This document shows positions 8,717 through 15,271 of a DNA stretch of 32,489 nucleotides, piece by piece; position 1 is the first letter of the stretch; the number at the start of each line of letters is the position of its first letter. Both the position numbers and the translations under genes were made by a program. Source of the stretch: Rhodospirillales bacterium (GTDB taxonomy: Bacteria > Pseudomonadota > Alphaproteobacteria > BOG-932 > Roseiterribacteraceae); assembly GCA_028291365.1 (NCBI GenBank), contig JAQGIE010000131.1, positions 1-32,489 of the forward strand, given 5' to 3'. The notes below the pieces were generated by a model, which was given only the letters and a program-made list of their open reading frames with translations, ran no database searches and was not told where the DNA came from.

Positions 8717-9349
8717 TCACAGCTTGGGCCCGCACGCCGCGGCGAGCCGCGCATATTCTTCCGGCGTGTCGAGCGCCGCCTGGGCCGTTTTGCGATCTTG
8801 GTAGAGTTTCTCGGTCACGCGATGCAGCGCTTCGCTGAGCGAGGCGCGCATGCGGTTGGTCGCGCCCGCCACTTCGCCGGGCGCGATTGGATCGGTCGTG
8901 GCGGCCGCGGCCAGACTCTCTTCAGCGACGCGACGATAGTCGGCGATGCTTGCCTGCGCGAAACGGCGGTCGATCGCGACATGCTCGTTTTCGTGCAGCA
9001 GCACCTGTTCGCTGTGGCACGGCTTGTTGACCAGTTCGCGCGCGATGAACACTGTGCTTTCGATGCGCAGCTCGACGCGCACGACGCTCGGCCGCAGGCA
9101 CACGCCGCCGTCGCCGCGCACCGTTTCAGTGGTGAGGCGCGTCACCACCCGCATCTGCGCTTCGGTGAGGCCGATCGTGCGCTTTGGCACCAGCGCCGGG
9201 GCCTGCACCCCGGCACGGCGTCGCGACAATTGCAGCACGTTGAGGTCGCGGCGCGTCGCAGGCTGGTTCTGGGTCAGCTCGATTTCGACGCGGGGCGGTT
9301 CCGCGGCGGCGCAGCCGAGCGCGGCGGCGAGCAGCAAAGGGATCGGCAT
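8717..9349 (-). CDS. Exported HExxH protein of unknown function (paralogue of the upstream gene)
   Basis: The 210-residue product starts with a hydrophobic leader (MPIPLLLAAALGCAAAE) that suggests export, perhaps as a lipoprotein at Cys13, though the lipobox is weak. It carries HENEHVAIDR, an HExxH zinc-protease-type motif at His119-His123, and cysteines at 84, 111 and 206. These features line up with the protein encoded just upstream on the same strand. Shared elements are C-x26-C-x7-HExxHVxxDR and a C-terminal EEYARxA...C. The two genes are 27 bases apart and probably co-transcribed. I do not recognise a named family. A zinc-dependent peptidase is the simplest guess, but no third zinc ligand is certain. 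It converges on ccmI. Confidence 0.8.
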   Translation of the reverse strand: MPIPLLLAAALGCAAAEPPRVEIELTQNQPATRRDLNVLQLSRRRAGVQAPALVPKRTIGLTEAQMRVVTRLTTETVRGDGGVCLRPSVVRVELRIESTVFIARELVNKPCHSEQVLLHENEHVAIDRRFAQASIADYRRVAEESLAAAATTDPIAPGEVAGATNRMRASLSEALHRVTEKLYQDRKTAQAALDTPEEYARLAAACGPKL

Positions 9350-9376
9350 GGATGGGGAATAGCGGCCGGGGCGCGG

Positions 9377-10093
9377 TCAGTCGCTGCGGACGAAGGTCGC
9401 GCTGGGCAGCGAGTTTTTGAGCAGCGCCCCGCGGGCGGTGGCGCCGTTGACCACGTACACGTCAGGGAAGGTGCAGCGCGAGGCGACGCGCGCATATTCC
9501 TCTTCGCTGTCGACCGCGGCCTGGGCCCGGTCGCGCGCCGCGTACATCTGCTCGGTGGCGCCCTTCAGCGTCGCTTCGAGCGCGCCGATCAGCCTGCCCC
9601 TGGCCTGGCCCAGGTCGGTGCGATCGAACGGACCGTAGGCGCTCGCTGCTTCGCGCATCTTGTCGCGGATCATGAATGAGGCACGCCACGCGCTCATGCG
9701 GTCGGCCTCGACATGGCGCATCTCGTGCTCGAGCACGGCGTGCCATTCGCAGCTATTGCGGCCGACATCCTTGGTCACCGAGACGGTCGACGCGGTCTCG
9801 ATCCGCACCTGGATGCGTTTGGGCCAAAGGCAGACCTGGCCGTTCTTCGCCGGCACGGCGATGAAGGTGAAGGTGCTGTCGACATGGGTATCGCCATGGG
9901 TCAGCCCGACCGGGTGGACCCGGCGCGCCATGGTGGCGGCGACGTCGTACAGCCCCTCCATCTCGCGGGCGCTCCGGCGCACGATTTCGACGCCCAAAAC
10001 CTCGCTCGTGACGTCGACGACCGGCGCATCGGGGGCCGGGCAGCCGGCAAGTGCGGCCGCGGCGGCGGTAGCCAGGAAGATGGACGCGGGCAT
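9377..10093 (-). CDS. Putative lipoprotein with HExxH motif, unknown function
   Basis: The 238-residue product has a lipoprotein signal with lipobox LAGC (Cys18), so it should be anchored in the envelope. It contains HEMRHVEADR at His123-His127 and cysteines at 88, 115 and 207. Cys88 and Cys115 are 27 residues apart, and Cys115 sits 8 residues before the first His, exactly as in the neighbouring paralogue. This suggests a conserved disulfide next to a metal site. A middle segment CLWPKRIQVRIETASTV parallels CLRPSVVRVELRIESTV in the partner. The pair arose by duplication and divergence. The substrate is unknown; a metallopeptidase is inferred only from HExxH. Confidence 0.82.
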   Translation of the reverse strand: MPASIFLATAAAAALAGCPAPDAPVVDVTSEVLGVEIVRRSAREMEGLYDVAATMARRVHPVGLTHGDTHVDSTFTFIAVPAKNGQVCLWPKRIQVRIETASTVSVTKDVGRNSCEWHAVLEHEMRHVEADRMSAWRASFMIRDKMREAASAYGPFDRTDLGQARGRLIGALEATLKGATEQMYAARDRAQAAVDSEEEYARVASRCTFPDVYVVNGATARGALLKNSLPSATFVRSD

Positions 10094-10095
10094 AT

Positions 10096-10109
10096 CAGAC
10101 CTCGGTCTG
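10096..10109. promoter_or_regulatory. Short inverted repeat in a divergent promoter region
   Basis: CAGACC and GGTCTG form a perfect 6-bp inverted repeat with a 2-base spacer. It lies in the 66-base gap between the divergent HExxH lipoprotein gene and the aminomutase-like gene. It sits only 2 bases upstream of the lipoprotein start codon. It could be an operator; no regulator gene lies beside it. Confidence 0.3.
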
Positions 10110-10159
10110 GTAGATTCCGCGCCCGCTTCCGCAAACCGTCAAGCATCAGTTCATCACCC

Positions 10160-11197
10160 ATGACAAAAACCATCCGCAGCATCGCTGGGCTTGCGCGCGC
10201 CGGACTGGTCCGGCCGGAAGAGCGTAGCAAACTGGACACAGTCGCTTCGCGCTATGCGGTGGCGGTCACGCCAATCCTTGCCGCTGCGATCGAACACGCT
10301 TCCGATCCGATCGCGCTGCAGTTCCTGCCGTCGCCCGACGAGTTGATCACGACGCCGGAAGAACGCGCCGATCCGATCGGGGATTCCGTGCACGAGAAGC
10401 TGCCGGGATTGATCCACCGCTATCCCGACCGCGTGCTGCTGAAGCCGATTCATGCCTGCGCGGTTTATTGCCGTTTCTGCTTCCGCCGCGAGACGGTGGG
10501 TCCCGGCGCGCGGGCGCTGAGGAAAGTCGAGCTGGAGAACGCATACGACTATATCCGCGCCCATCCGGAGATCTGGGAAGTCATTCTGACCGGCGGCGAT
10601 CCGCTGCTCATGTCGCCGGCGCGTCTCGCCGAGATCGTTGGTGCTCTCGACTCGATTTCCTCGGTCCGCACCATCCGCATCCATACCCGCGTACCCATCG
10701 TCGATCCCGATCGCGTCGACGACGCGATGGTCCAGGCGCTGCGCGTGAAAACGCCGGTCTGGATTGCCGTGCACACGAACCACGCGCGCGAACTGACGGC
10801 GCCGGCGCGCGCTTCGCTGGCGCGCCTTGCCGACGCGGGCTTGCCGCTGGTGTCGCAGACGGTGCTGCTGCGGGGCGTCAACGACGATGCCGACGTGCTG
10901 GAAGAGCTCTTCCGCAGCCTGGTCGAATGCCGGGTCAAACCCTACTACATGCACAATCCCGACCTGGCCCCGGGCACGTCGCGCTTTCGCCTGCCGATCG
11001 CGCGCGGACGGTCGCTGCTGCGGAGCCTGCGCGGGCGGCTGTCAGGGCTGGCCCAGCCGACCTATGTCCTCGATCTGCCGGGCGGGCATGGGAAAGTGCC
11101 GGTCGGGCCCGACTATGTCGGCCCCGCAGCCGAGGGCACGATCGAAGATCCCTGGGGCCGATCGCACGCCTACCCCCCACCGCCCGATCGTGATTGA
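10160..11197 (+). CDS. Lysine 2,3-aminomutase-like radical SAM protein (KamA/EpmB family)
   Basis: Members of this family use S-adenosylmethionine, a [4Fe-4S] cluster and PLP to move the amino group of lysine from C2 to C3. The bacterial EpmB branch makes beta-lysine for modification of elongation factor P. The ATG at 10160 gives 345 residues. The cluster motif CAVYCRFC has Cys100, Cys104 and Cys107. Substrate-binding aspartates are visible at 268 (NPDLAPG) and 305 (LDLPGG). The PLP lysine is Lys312 in PGGHGK, 7 residues after the second Asp as in Clostridium LAM. An upstream extension of the frame runs antisense through the lipoprotein gene and is rejected. No efp or epmA is nearby, so EpmB function is inferred rather than shown by context. 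Confidence 0.87.
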   Translation: MTKTIRSIAGLARAGLVRPEERSKLDTVASRYAVAVTPILAAAIEHASDPIALQFLPSPDELITTPEERADPIGDSVHEKLPGLIHRYPDRVLLKPIHACAVYCRFCFRRETVGPGARALRKVELENAYDYIRAHPEIWEVILTGGDPLLMSPARLAEIVGALDSISSVRTIRIHTRVPIVDPDRVDDAMVQALRVKTPVWIAVHTNHARELTAPARASLARLADAGLPLVSQTVLLRGVNDDADVLEELFRSLVECRVKPYYMHNPDLAPGTSRFRLPIARGRSLLRSLRGRLSGLAQPTYVLDLPGGHGKVPVGPDYVGPAAEGTIEDPWGRSHAYPPPPDRD

Positions 11198-11228
11198 CTG
11201 GTTCCAGATATAGGCTTGGGAGGACCGC

Positions 11229-11660
11229 ATGACGGTACGCGCAATGCTCAAAGGCAAGTCGGGCGGCGTGGTGACGATCCGACCGGAATCCTCCTTGCGC
11301 GACGCGGTCGCGCTGCTCAGCGAGCGCCGCATCGGCGCGGTCGTGGTCACCACCGACGGCGACAGGGTCGAGGGCATCCTGTCCGAACGCGACCTGGTGC
11401 ACGCGCTGAACGGTCGTGGCGCCGCGCTGCTCGACAGCCAGGTCAAAGACATCATGACCAAGGACGTCATCACCTGCGCGCCCGACATGCACCTGACGCA
11501 AGTGATGGAAACGATGACGCGCGCCCGCTTCCGCCACCTGCCGGTGCTCGAAAACGGCAGGCTGATCGGCATCGTGTCGATCGGCGACGCGGTGAAGGCG
11601 CGGCTCAGCGAACTGGAAAGCGAAACGACCCAGCTGCGCGCCTATATCGCGGGCGGCTGA
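11229..11660 (+). CDS. Stand-alone CBS-pair protein
   Basis: The 143-residue protein consists of two CBS domains (about residues 8-65 and 72-130) and a short charged tail. Recognisable text includes RIGAVVVTTDGDRVEGILSE, IMTKDVITCAPDM and HLPVLENGRLIGIVSIGD. CBS pairs bind adenine nucleotides such as AMP, ATP or NADH and sense energy state. The partner of this free-standing one is unknown. A good Shine-Dalgarno (GGGAGGA) precedes the ATG. The gene lies 31 bases after the aminomutase-like gene and may be co-transcribed with it. It converges on the merR-type gene. Confidence 0.92.
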   Translation: MTVRAMLKGKSGGVVTIRPESSLRDAVALLSERRIGAVVVTTDGDRVEGILSERDLVHALNGRGAALLDSQVKDIMTKDVITCAPDMHLTQVMETMTRARFRHLPVLENGRLIGIVSIGDAVKARLSELESETTQLRAYIAGG

Positions 11661-11694
11661 ACGGCGAAGCAAAGAACGCTGCAGGATGCGGAAA

Positions 11695-11709
11695 TCCCGC
11701 GAAGCGGGA
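11695..11709. terminator. Possible bidirectional hairpin between convergent genes
   Basis: TCCCGC-GAA-GCGGGA forms a 6-bp stem with a 3-base loop between the convergent CBS and MerR genes. TTT follows on the minus strand and a G/T-rich tract on the plus strand. The flanks are not a classical T-run. It may act as a weak terminator or be a small dispersed palindromic element. Confidence 0.4.
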
Positions 11710-11728
11710 GGGTGAGGGTTTAGAATCC

Positions 11729-12106
11729 TTACATGCAGGCGAGTTCGACGTTCTCGGATTCCAGCGCCTCGTACATCGTGATCTTGCGATCCATCAGATC
11801 GATGCAGGCGTCCAAATCGGCGCGTCGCGCCAGCAGGGACTCGCGATGCCGTTCGAGGATCTCGCGCCGCGCCGCGGCGGTGTGCGGTCCCTCGGCGCGC
11901 AGCCGCGCATAGTCGATGCGGTCGCGCATCGGCATGCCGGTCGCCTTGAGCTTGAGTACGAATTCGATCCAGGAGAGATCGGTCTCGCCATAGGCGCGCC
12001 GGCCGCCCGCATCGCGGTCGACCTTGGGCAACAGACCGATTTTTTCATAGTAGCGCAGCGTATCGACAGAGACGCCGCTGCGCGCCGCCAACGTTCCGAT
12101 TTTCAT
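11729..12106 (-). CDS. MerR-family transcriptional regulator
   Basis: The 125-residue protein has the N-terminal MerR winged helix (MKIGTLAARSGVSVDTLRYY, then EKIGLLPKVDRDAGGRRAYG). A long dimerisation helix at about 80-115 and a short effector tail ending ELACM follow. MerR proteins bind within an over-long promoter spacer and activate by twisting the DNA. The tail has a single cysteine and none of the metal-binding pairs of MerR or CueR. It looks more like the AdhR/NmlR branch that senses reactive aldehydes, but this is uncertain. A matching operator-promoter lies directly upstream, suggesting autoregulation. No obvious target enzyme gene adjoins it. Confidence 0.9.
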   Translation of the reverse strand: MKIGTLAARSGVSVDTLRYYEKIGLLPKVDRDAGGRRAYGETDLSWIEFVLKLKATGMPMRDRIDYARLRAEGPHTAAARREILERHRESLLARRADLDACIDLMDRKITMYEALESENVELACM

Positions 12107-12113
12107 GGCTGAC

Positions 12114-12144
12114 TGTGTAACGGCTGGAGCGCGCTCCAGGTCAA
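12114..12144 (-). promoter_or_regulatory. MerR-type operator-promoter, probably giving a leaderless merR mRNA
   Basis: On the minus strand TTGACC (12144-12139) and TACACA (12119-12114) are 19 bases apart, the over-long spacer typical of MerR-controlled promoters. The spacer and the end of the -35 are covered by a perfect 16-bp palindrome CTGGAGCGCGCTCCAG (12124-12139), close to known MerR-family boxes. Only 7 bases separate the -10 from the ATG at 12106. Transcription would therefore start about at the start codon and yield a leaderless message. Confidence 0.65.
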
Positions 12145-12186
12145 GCCCCAGAGGAAAGAAGAAGAAGCCGGCCAGATCAGCCGAGA

Positions 12187-14046
12187 TCAGGCGACCAGCT
12201 GGCTCTCGGCGTCGAGCAGGCGCGACGCGGGCAGCCGCACCGTGACGGTGGTGCCGACGCCGGGCTGGCTCGCGAGGTCGAGCATGCCGCCGTGCATTTC
12301 GACCAGGCGCTTGGTCAGCGGCAGGCCGATGCCGGTGCCCGACCGCGTGCGGTTCAGCTGCGTCTGCACCTGGCCGAACACTTCCATCACGCGCGGCAGG
12401 TCTTCGGCGGCGATGCCGATGCCGGTGTCCTCGACCGCCAGGGTCGGACGGCTTTCGGCGTCGATCGCGATCTCGGTCGTCACGCGCCCGCCCGCGTCGG
12501 TGAATTTGATCGCGTTGGAGACCAGGTTCAGCACCACCTGCCGCAGGCGCTGTGAGTCGGCGCGCACCGCGATCGGCCGCTTGGGCGCGGTGCAGATCAG
12601 CTGCACCCCCGCCTTCTCAGCCTGGTCCTGCAGCATGCCGACGGCGCTGCGGATGGTGGCGCCGAAATCGACCGTGTCTTCGATCAACTCCATGCGGCCG
12701 GCCTCGACCTTCGACAGGTCGAGAATGTCGTTGATGAGGCCCAGCAGATGCCGGCCGCTCTCGCGGATATGTTCGGCATATTCGACATAGGCGGCGTCGC
12801 CGACCGGTCCCATCGCCTGGCTGCCGATGATCTCGGCGAACCCGATCACCGAGTTCAGCGGCGTGCGCAGCTCGTGACTCATATTGGCGAGGAACTCGCT
12901 TTTGGCGCGGTCGGCCTTGATCAGCTTGGCCTGCCGTTCCCCCAGGTCCGCGGCCATCCGGTTGAAGGCGTGGCCGAGCTGGATCATCTCGCCGACCGCG
13001 ATCGGCAGCCGCACGCGTGACGAGGAATCGCCAGCGCCGAGCCGCTTGGCGGTGCGCGTGAGCTCGCGCAGCGGACCGAACACCAGCATCTCGCCGCCGA
13101 GCAGGCCCATCGCGCTGACGATCAGCACCGCGACCCCGATCTCGACCATGCGCCGGTAGAGCAGCTGGTTGACGCGCGCGATGATGTCCGACTTCAGAAT
13201 GCCGACCGCGAGAATGGCGCTGGAATCGCCGACGCGGCGCCAGCCGAACAGACGCTCGCTGCCGTCGAAGGCCGGCAATTCGGCGGTGCCGCTGCGCCGC
13301 TCTTTCAGCGCCTGGAACAGCGGCCGATCGCCGTAATCGTCGCCGACCATGGCCCCGCCCCCCGGCGCGCGTGCCAGCAGACGGCCTTGGCCGTCCAACA
13401 GGATCGCCATCGTGTCGTCGTCATTGGTGATGTCGATCGACAGAACCTGCGTCATCGCAGTGACGTCGATGCCGACGCCGATCAGGCCCGATACTTCGAC
13501 CCGGCTGTTCAGCATCGGCATGGCGGCGAAGATGCGCGGCGCGCGCGAGGCGCGGCCGGTCAGCAGGTCGGAGACGACGAGCTGCTTGTCTTCGATGGCG
13601 CGCTTGAAATAGGCGCGGTCGGAAATGTTGCCGATGTTGATGGTCGGATCGTTGATGCAGACCTGCTCGCCGTCGGGCGACGTGACGAAGATCGAGCTGA
13701 TCCACGGATACAGCGACGCCGCGGCCGACAGCATGGCGGCACAGGCGGCCGGGTCGGCGCCCGGCTCGCGCACTTGCGGCAGGCGCGACAGCACGGTCAG
13801 GAGGTTCGATGCCGCATCGATGATGTCGCGCTGGCGCTCGGCCCCGCGCTCGGCCATCAGCGCCGCATCGTCGAAGGCGCCTTTGATCGCGGCGTCCTTC
13901 TCGAACTCGGCGAAATGCAGCATCACGCCGACCAGCGGCAGCAGCATGGTCGCGCCCAGCGCCGCAATCAGCCATGGCAACCGGCTTGCGGCCAGCAGCC
14001 CGCGCAACGCGCGACTGAATTTCGAACGACCGAAGCGGGTCGGCAT
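12187..14046 (-). CDS. Membrane sensor histidine kinase with periplasmic Cache-type sensor and HAMP domain
   Basis: The protein autophosphorylates on histidine in response to an extracytoplasmic signal and would pass phosphate to a response regulator, none of which lies nearby. From the ATG at 14046 it has 619 residues. There is a membrane span at about 24-44 and a periplasmic double-PAS (dCache) region to about 290, with text such as SDRAYFKRAIEDKQLVVSDL. A second span lies at about 301-322, followed by HAMP, HisKA with NMSHELRTPLN (His391), and HATPase_c with NLVSNAIKF, DTGIGI and SGTGIGLPL. A TTG start at 14082 would add 12 residues. I prefer the ATG, although neither has a clear Shine-Dalgarno. 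It diverges from the ECF sigma gene. No receiver domain is fused. Confidence 0.92.
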   Translation of the reverse strand: MPTRFGRSKFSRALRGLLAASRLPWLIAALGATMLLPLVGVMLHFAEFEKDAAIKGAFDDAALMAERGAERQRDIIDAASNLLTVLSRLPQVREPGADPAACAAMLSAAASLYPWISSIFVTSPDGEQVCINDPTINIGNISDRAYFKRAIEDKQLVVSDLLTGRASRAPRIFAAMPMLNSRVEVSGLIGVGIDVTAMTQVLSIDITNDDDTMAILLDGQGRLLARAPGGGAMVGDDYGDRPLFQALKERRSGTAELPAFDGSERLFGWRRVGDSSAILAVGILKSDIIARVNQLLYRRMVEIGVAVLIVSAMGLLGGEMLVFGPLRELTRTAKRLGAGDSSSRVRLPIAVGEMIQLGHAFNRMAADLGERQAKLIKADRAKSEFLANMSHELRTPLNSVIGFAEIIGSQAMGPVGDAAYVEYAEHIRESGRHLLGLINDILDLSKVEAGRMELIEDTVDFGATIRSAVGMLQDQAEKAGVQLICTAPKRPIAVRADSQRLRQVVLNLVSNAIKFTDAGGRVTTEIAIDAESRPTLAVEDTGIGIAAEDLPRVMEVFGQVQTQLNRTRSGTGIGLPLTKRLVEMHGGMLDLASQPGVGTTVTVRLPASRLLDAESQLVA

Positions 14047-14339
14047 GTCGGGGGCGAGCGCTCGCGGTCGTAATGGAATCAATTGTCAGCCATGCCGACA
14101 TGGGTCGGGGGTAAAGGCAACTCCCGCGGTGCCGGTTGAGCCCGCCCGCCCAGCCCCGCCGCCGCCCCCATGACGCACCGCGGGACCGCGTTTTCCCTGA
14201 AAACGCGCGACAGAGTTTGGACGGCGGCGGCAGCGCACATGCTCGCATCCTTGGACCAACCCATTGCAGAAGCGTGAATTTCCCGGCCTGAGGGTGAAAA
14301 GCCTGGATTACAGCCGCCGTAAATTTTCCCGACGAGTAC
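14047..14339. other. Non-coding stretch between the kinase and ECF sigma genes
   Basis: About 290 bases between the divergent histidine kinase and ECF genes hold no ORF I can support. Short frames present here have no homology-like features. No NepR-like or PhyR-like gene is present, although those often accompany stress-response sigma factors. A promoter for the kinase should lie here, but no convincing element was found. The segment CCTGAAAACGCGCGAC around 14195-14212 is purely descriptive. Confidence 0.5.
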
Positions 14340-14364
14340 GGAACAACACTTTCCGTCGAGGGTT
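14340..14364 (+). promoter_or_regulatory. General-stress-type (EcfG/SigT/RpoE2-like) promoter for the ECF gene
   Basis: GGAAC at 14340-14344 is followed after 17 bases by GTT at 14362-14364. Alphaproteobacterial EcfG-type promoters have the form GGAAC-N16-CGTT; here the base before GTT is G rather than C. The -10 lies 42 bases upstream of the ATG. A GGGGA Shine-Dalgarno is present close to the start. The ECF gene is thus likely under stress-sigma control. Confidence 0.65.
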
Positions 14365-14406
14365 CGGGGAGTCGGCGTACCAAGAACTCATTAAAGGGGA
14401 TCCAGG

Positions 14407-14934
14407 ATGGACACGGTGCAGGCAACGGCCGGCGGCGGAGCGACCCTAGACAAAGAGACGACCGCTCTGATCCTGACAGAAATCCCATCCCTCAGGCGCT
14501 TCGCGCGCTATCTCGCCCGCGACAACGAACTTGCTGAAGACCTGGTCCAGGACACGCTGGCCCGCGCCGTCGCGAAAATCGCGCAGTGGCAGCCGGGCAC
14601 CAACATGCGCGCCTGGCTGATGGCGATCCTGCGTTCGAACTTCATCTCGCATCACCGCTATGTCCGTCGCCGGCCGCAATGCGAGAGCCTCGACGACCGC
14701 ATGTACGAGCTGGGCGACCAGCCGCGCCAGGCGATCCGCCTGGACCTGATGAGCGTGTCCAAGGCTTGCCGTGGCCTGCCGGCCGAACAGCAGGAAGTGC
14801 TGCGGCTGATCGCGGTCGACGGCATGAAGTACGAGGAGGCGGCCGAACGGCTGGGCGTGCCGATCGGCACCGTCCGCTCGCGCCTGTTCCGCGCCCGCAG
14901 CGCCATCACGACCTATATGCAGCCGGCCGCCTAG
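14407..14934 (+). CDS. ECF-family RNA polymerase sigma factor
   Basis: The 175-residue protein has sigma region 2 (SLRRFARYLARDNELAEDLV, then QDTLARAVAKIAQWQPGTN and MRAWLMAILRSNFISHHR) and sigma region 4 (LPAEQQEVLRLIAVDGMKYE, then EAAERLGVPIGTVRSRLFRA). It redirects RNA polymerase to a small set of stress promoters. It resembles the EcfG/RpoE group of alphaproteobacteria. Its region 4 is not the classic EcfG text, and no NepR or PhyR gene adjoins it, so I do not call it EcfG itself. It sits behind an EcfG-type promoter, so it may be a secondary sigma in the stress cascade or may control itself. No anti-sigma factor gene is evident next to it. Confidence 0.92.
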   Translation: MDTVQATAGGGATLDKETTALILTEIPSLRRFARYLARDNELAEDLVQDTLARAVAKIAQWQPGTNMRAWLMAILRSNFISHHRYVRRRPQCESLDDRMYELGDQPRQAIRLDLMSVSKACRGLPAEQQEVLRLIAVDGMKYEEAAERLGVPIGTVRSRLFRARSAITTYMQPAA

Positions 14935-14956
14935 CGCGCTCCCCACGAGGGTCATC

Positions 14957-14981
14957 GGAACGACCCGCACCGGGCGTCGTT
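14957..14981 (+). promoter_or_regulatory. General-stress-type promoter for the 58-residue gene
   Basis: GGAAC (14957-14961), 16 bases, then CGTT (14978-14981) is an exact match to the EcfG/SigT promoter form GGAAC-N16-CGTT. It lies 65 bases upstream of the small gene's ATG and 22 bases after the ECF stop. Spacing to GTT is identical to the promoter ahead of the ECF gene. Confidence 0.75.
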
Positions 14982-15046
14982 GGCAGGTAAGAAGCCTGCC
15001 GCGGCGCCCGTCGCGTTTCTGTCGTTCCCCAGCCCGGGAGTGATCC

Positions 15047-15223
15047 ATGGCCAAGACGGTGGCAAAGACCGATCGCAAGGCCGGCCCCAAGCGGCAGACC
15101 ACCATCCCCGACGAGCCTGAACCGACCCGCGCCGAGCTCTATGCCCGCGCCCGCATGCGCCCGATCGCGGGCGCGTCGCGCATGACCAAGGACGAGCTGA
15201 TGGTGGCCCTGCGCACCCATTGA
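15047..15223 (+). CDS. Small basic protein with Rho_N-like motif, probable stress-regulon member
   Basis: The 58-residue product begins with a Lys/Arg-rich tail (MAKTVAKTDRKAGPKRQ). It continues as TRAELYARARMRPIAGASRM followed by TKDELMVALRTH. The second half resembles the helix-extension-helix Rho_N/SAP-like motif that binds nucleic acids (LYxxARxxxIxGxSxMxKxEL). GGGAG lies at a workable distance before the ATG. An exact stress-type promoter precedes it and a hairpin terminator follows, so it looks like a complete transcription unit. A role as a small nucleic-acid-associated stress protein is inference. Confidence 0.75.
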   Translation: MAKTVAKTDRKAGPKRQTTIPDEPEPTRAELYARARMRPIAGASRMTKDELMVALRTH

Positions 15224-15229
15224 GGCGGG

Positions 15230-15270
15230 AGGGGAAACCCGAACGAGAACACGAAGGGCGGGTTTCCTTT
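15230..15270. terminator. Bidirectional intrinsic terminator hairpin
   Basis: GGAAACCCG (15233-15241) pairs perfectly with CGGGTTTCC (15259-15267) across a 17-base loop. The stem extends by G-U and A-U pairs to about 15230/15270. It lies between the convergent 58-residue gene and the prolyl oligopeptidase gene, starting right after both stops. TTTCCTACC follows on the plus strand. Confidence 0.7.
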
Positions 15271-15271
15271 C

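Noticed and set aside
8590-8838. Small ORF after ccmI, containing VIDGLRQHFPTLAERIVASL
   Set aside because: The first half lies in the intergenic gap and looks peptide-like, but the rest runs antisense through the HExxH gene. There is no good start or ribosome-binding site. A decayed gene remnant is possible but not supported.
10108-10118. TGGTAGATTCC also present in the putA-putR operator (20536-20546)
   Set aside because: An 11-base match, but the inverted second arm is missing here, so a second PutR site is not supported.
14407-14934. Calling the ECF sigma factor EcfG, the master stress sigma
   Set aside because: No NepR or PhyR gene adjoins it and its region 4 text differs from the typical EcfG. 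Only the promoters point to the stress response.
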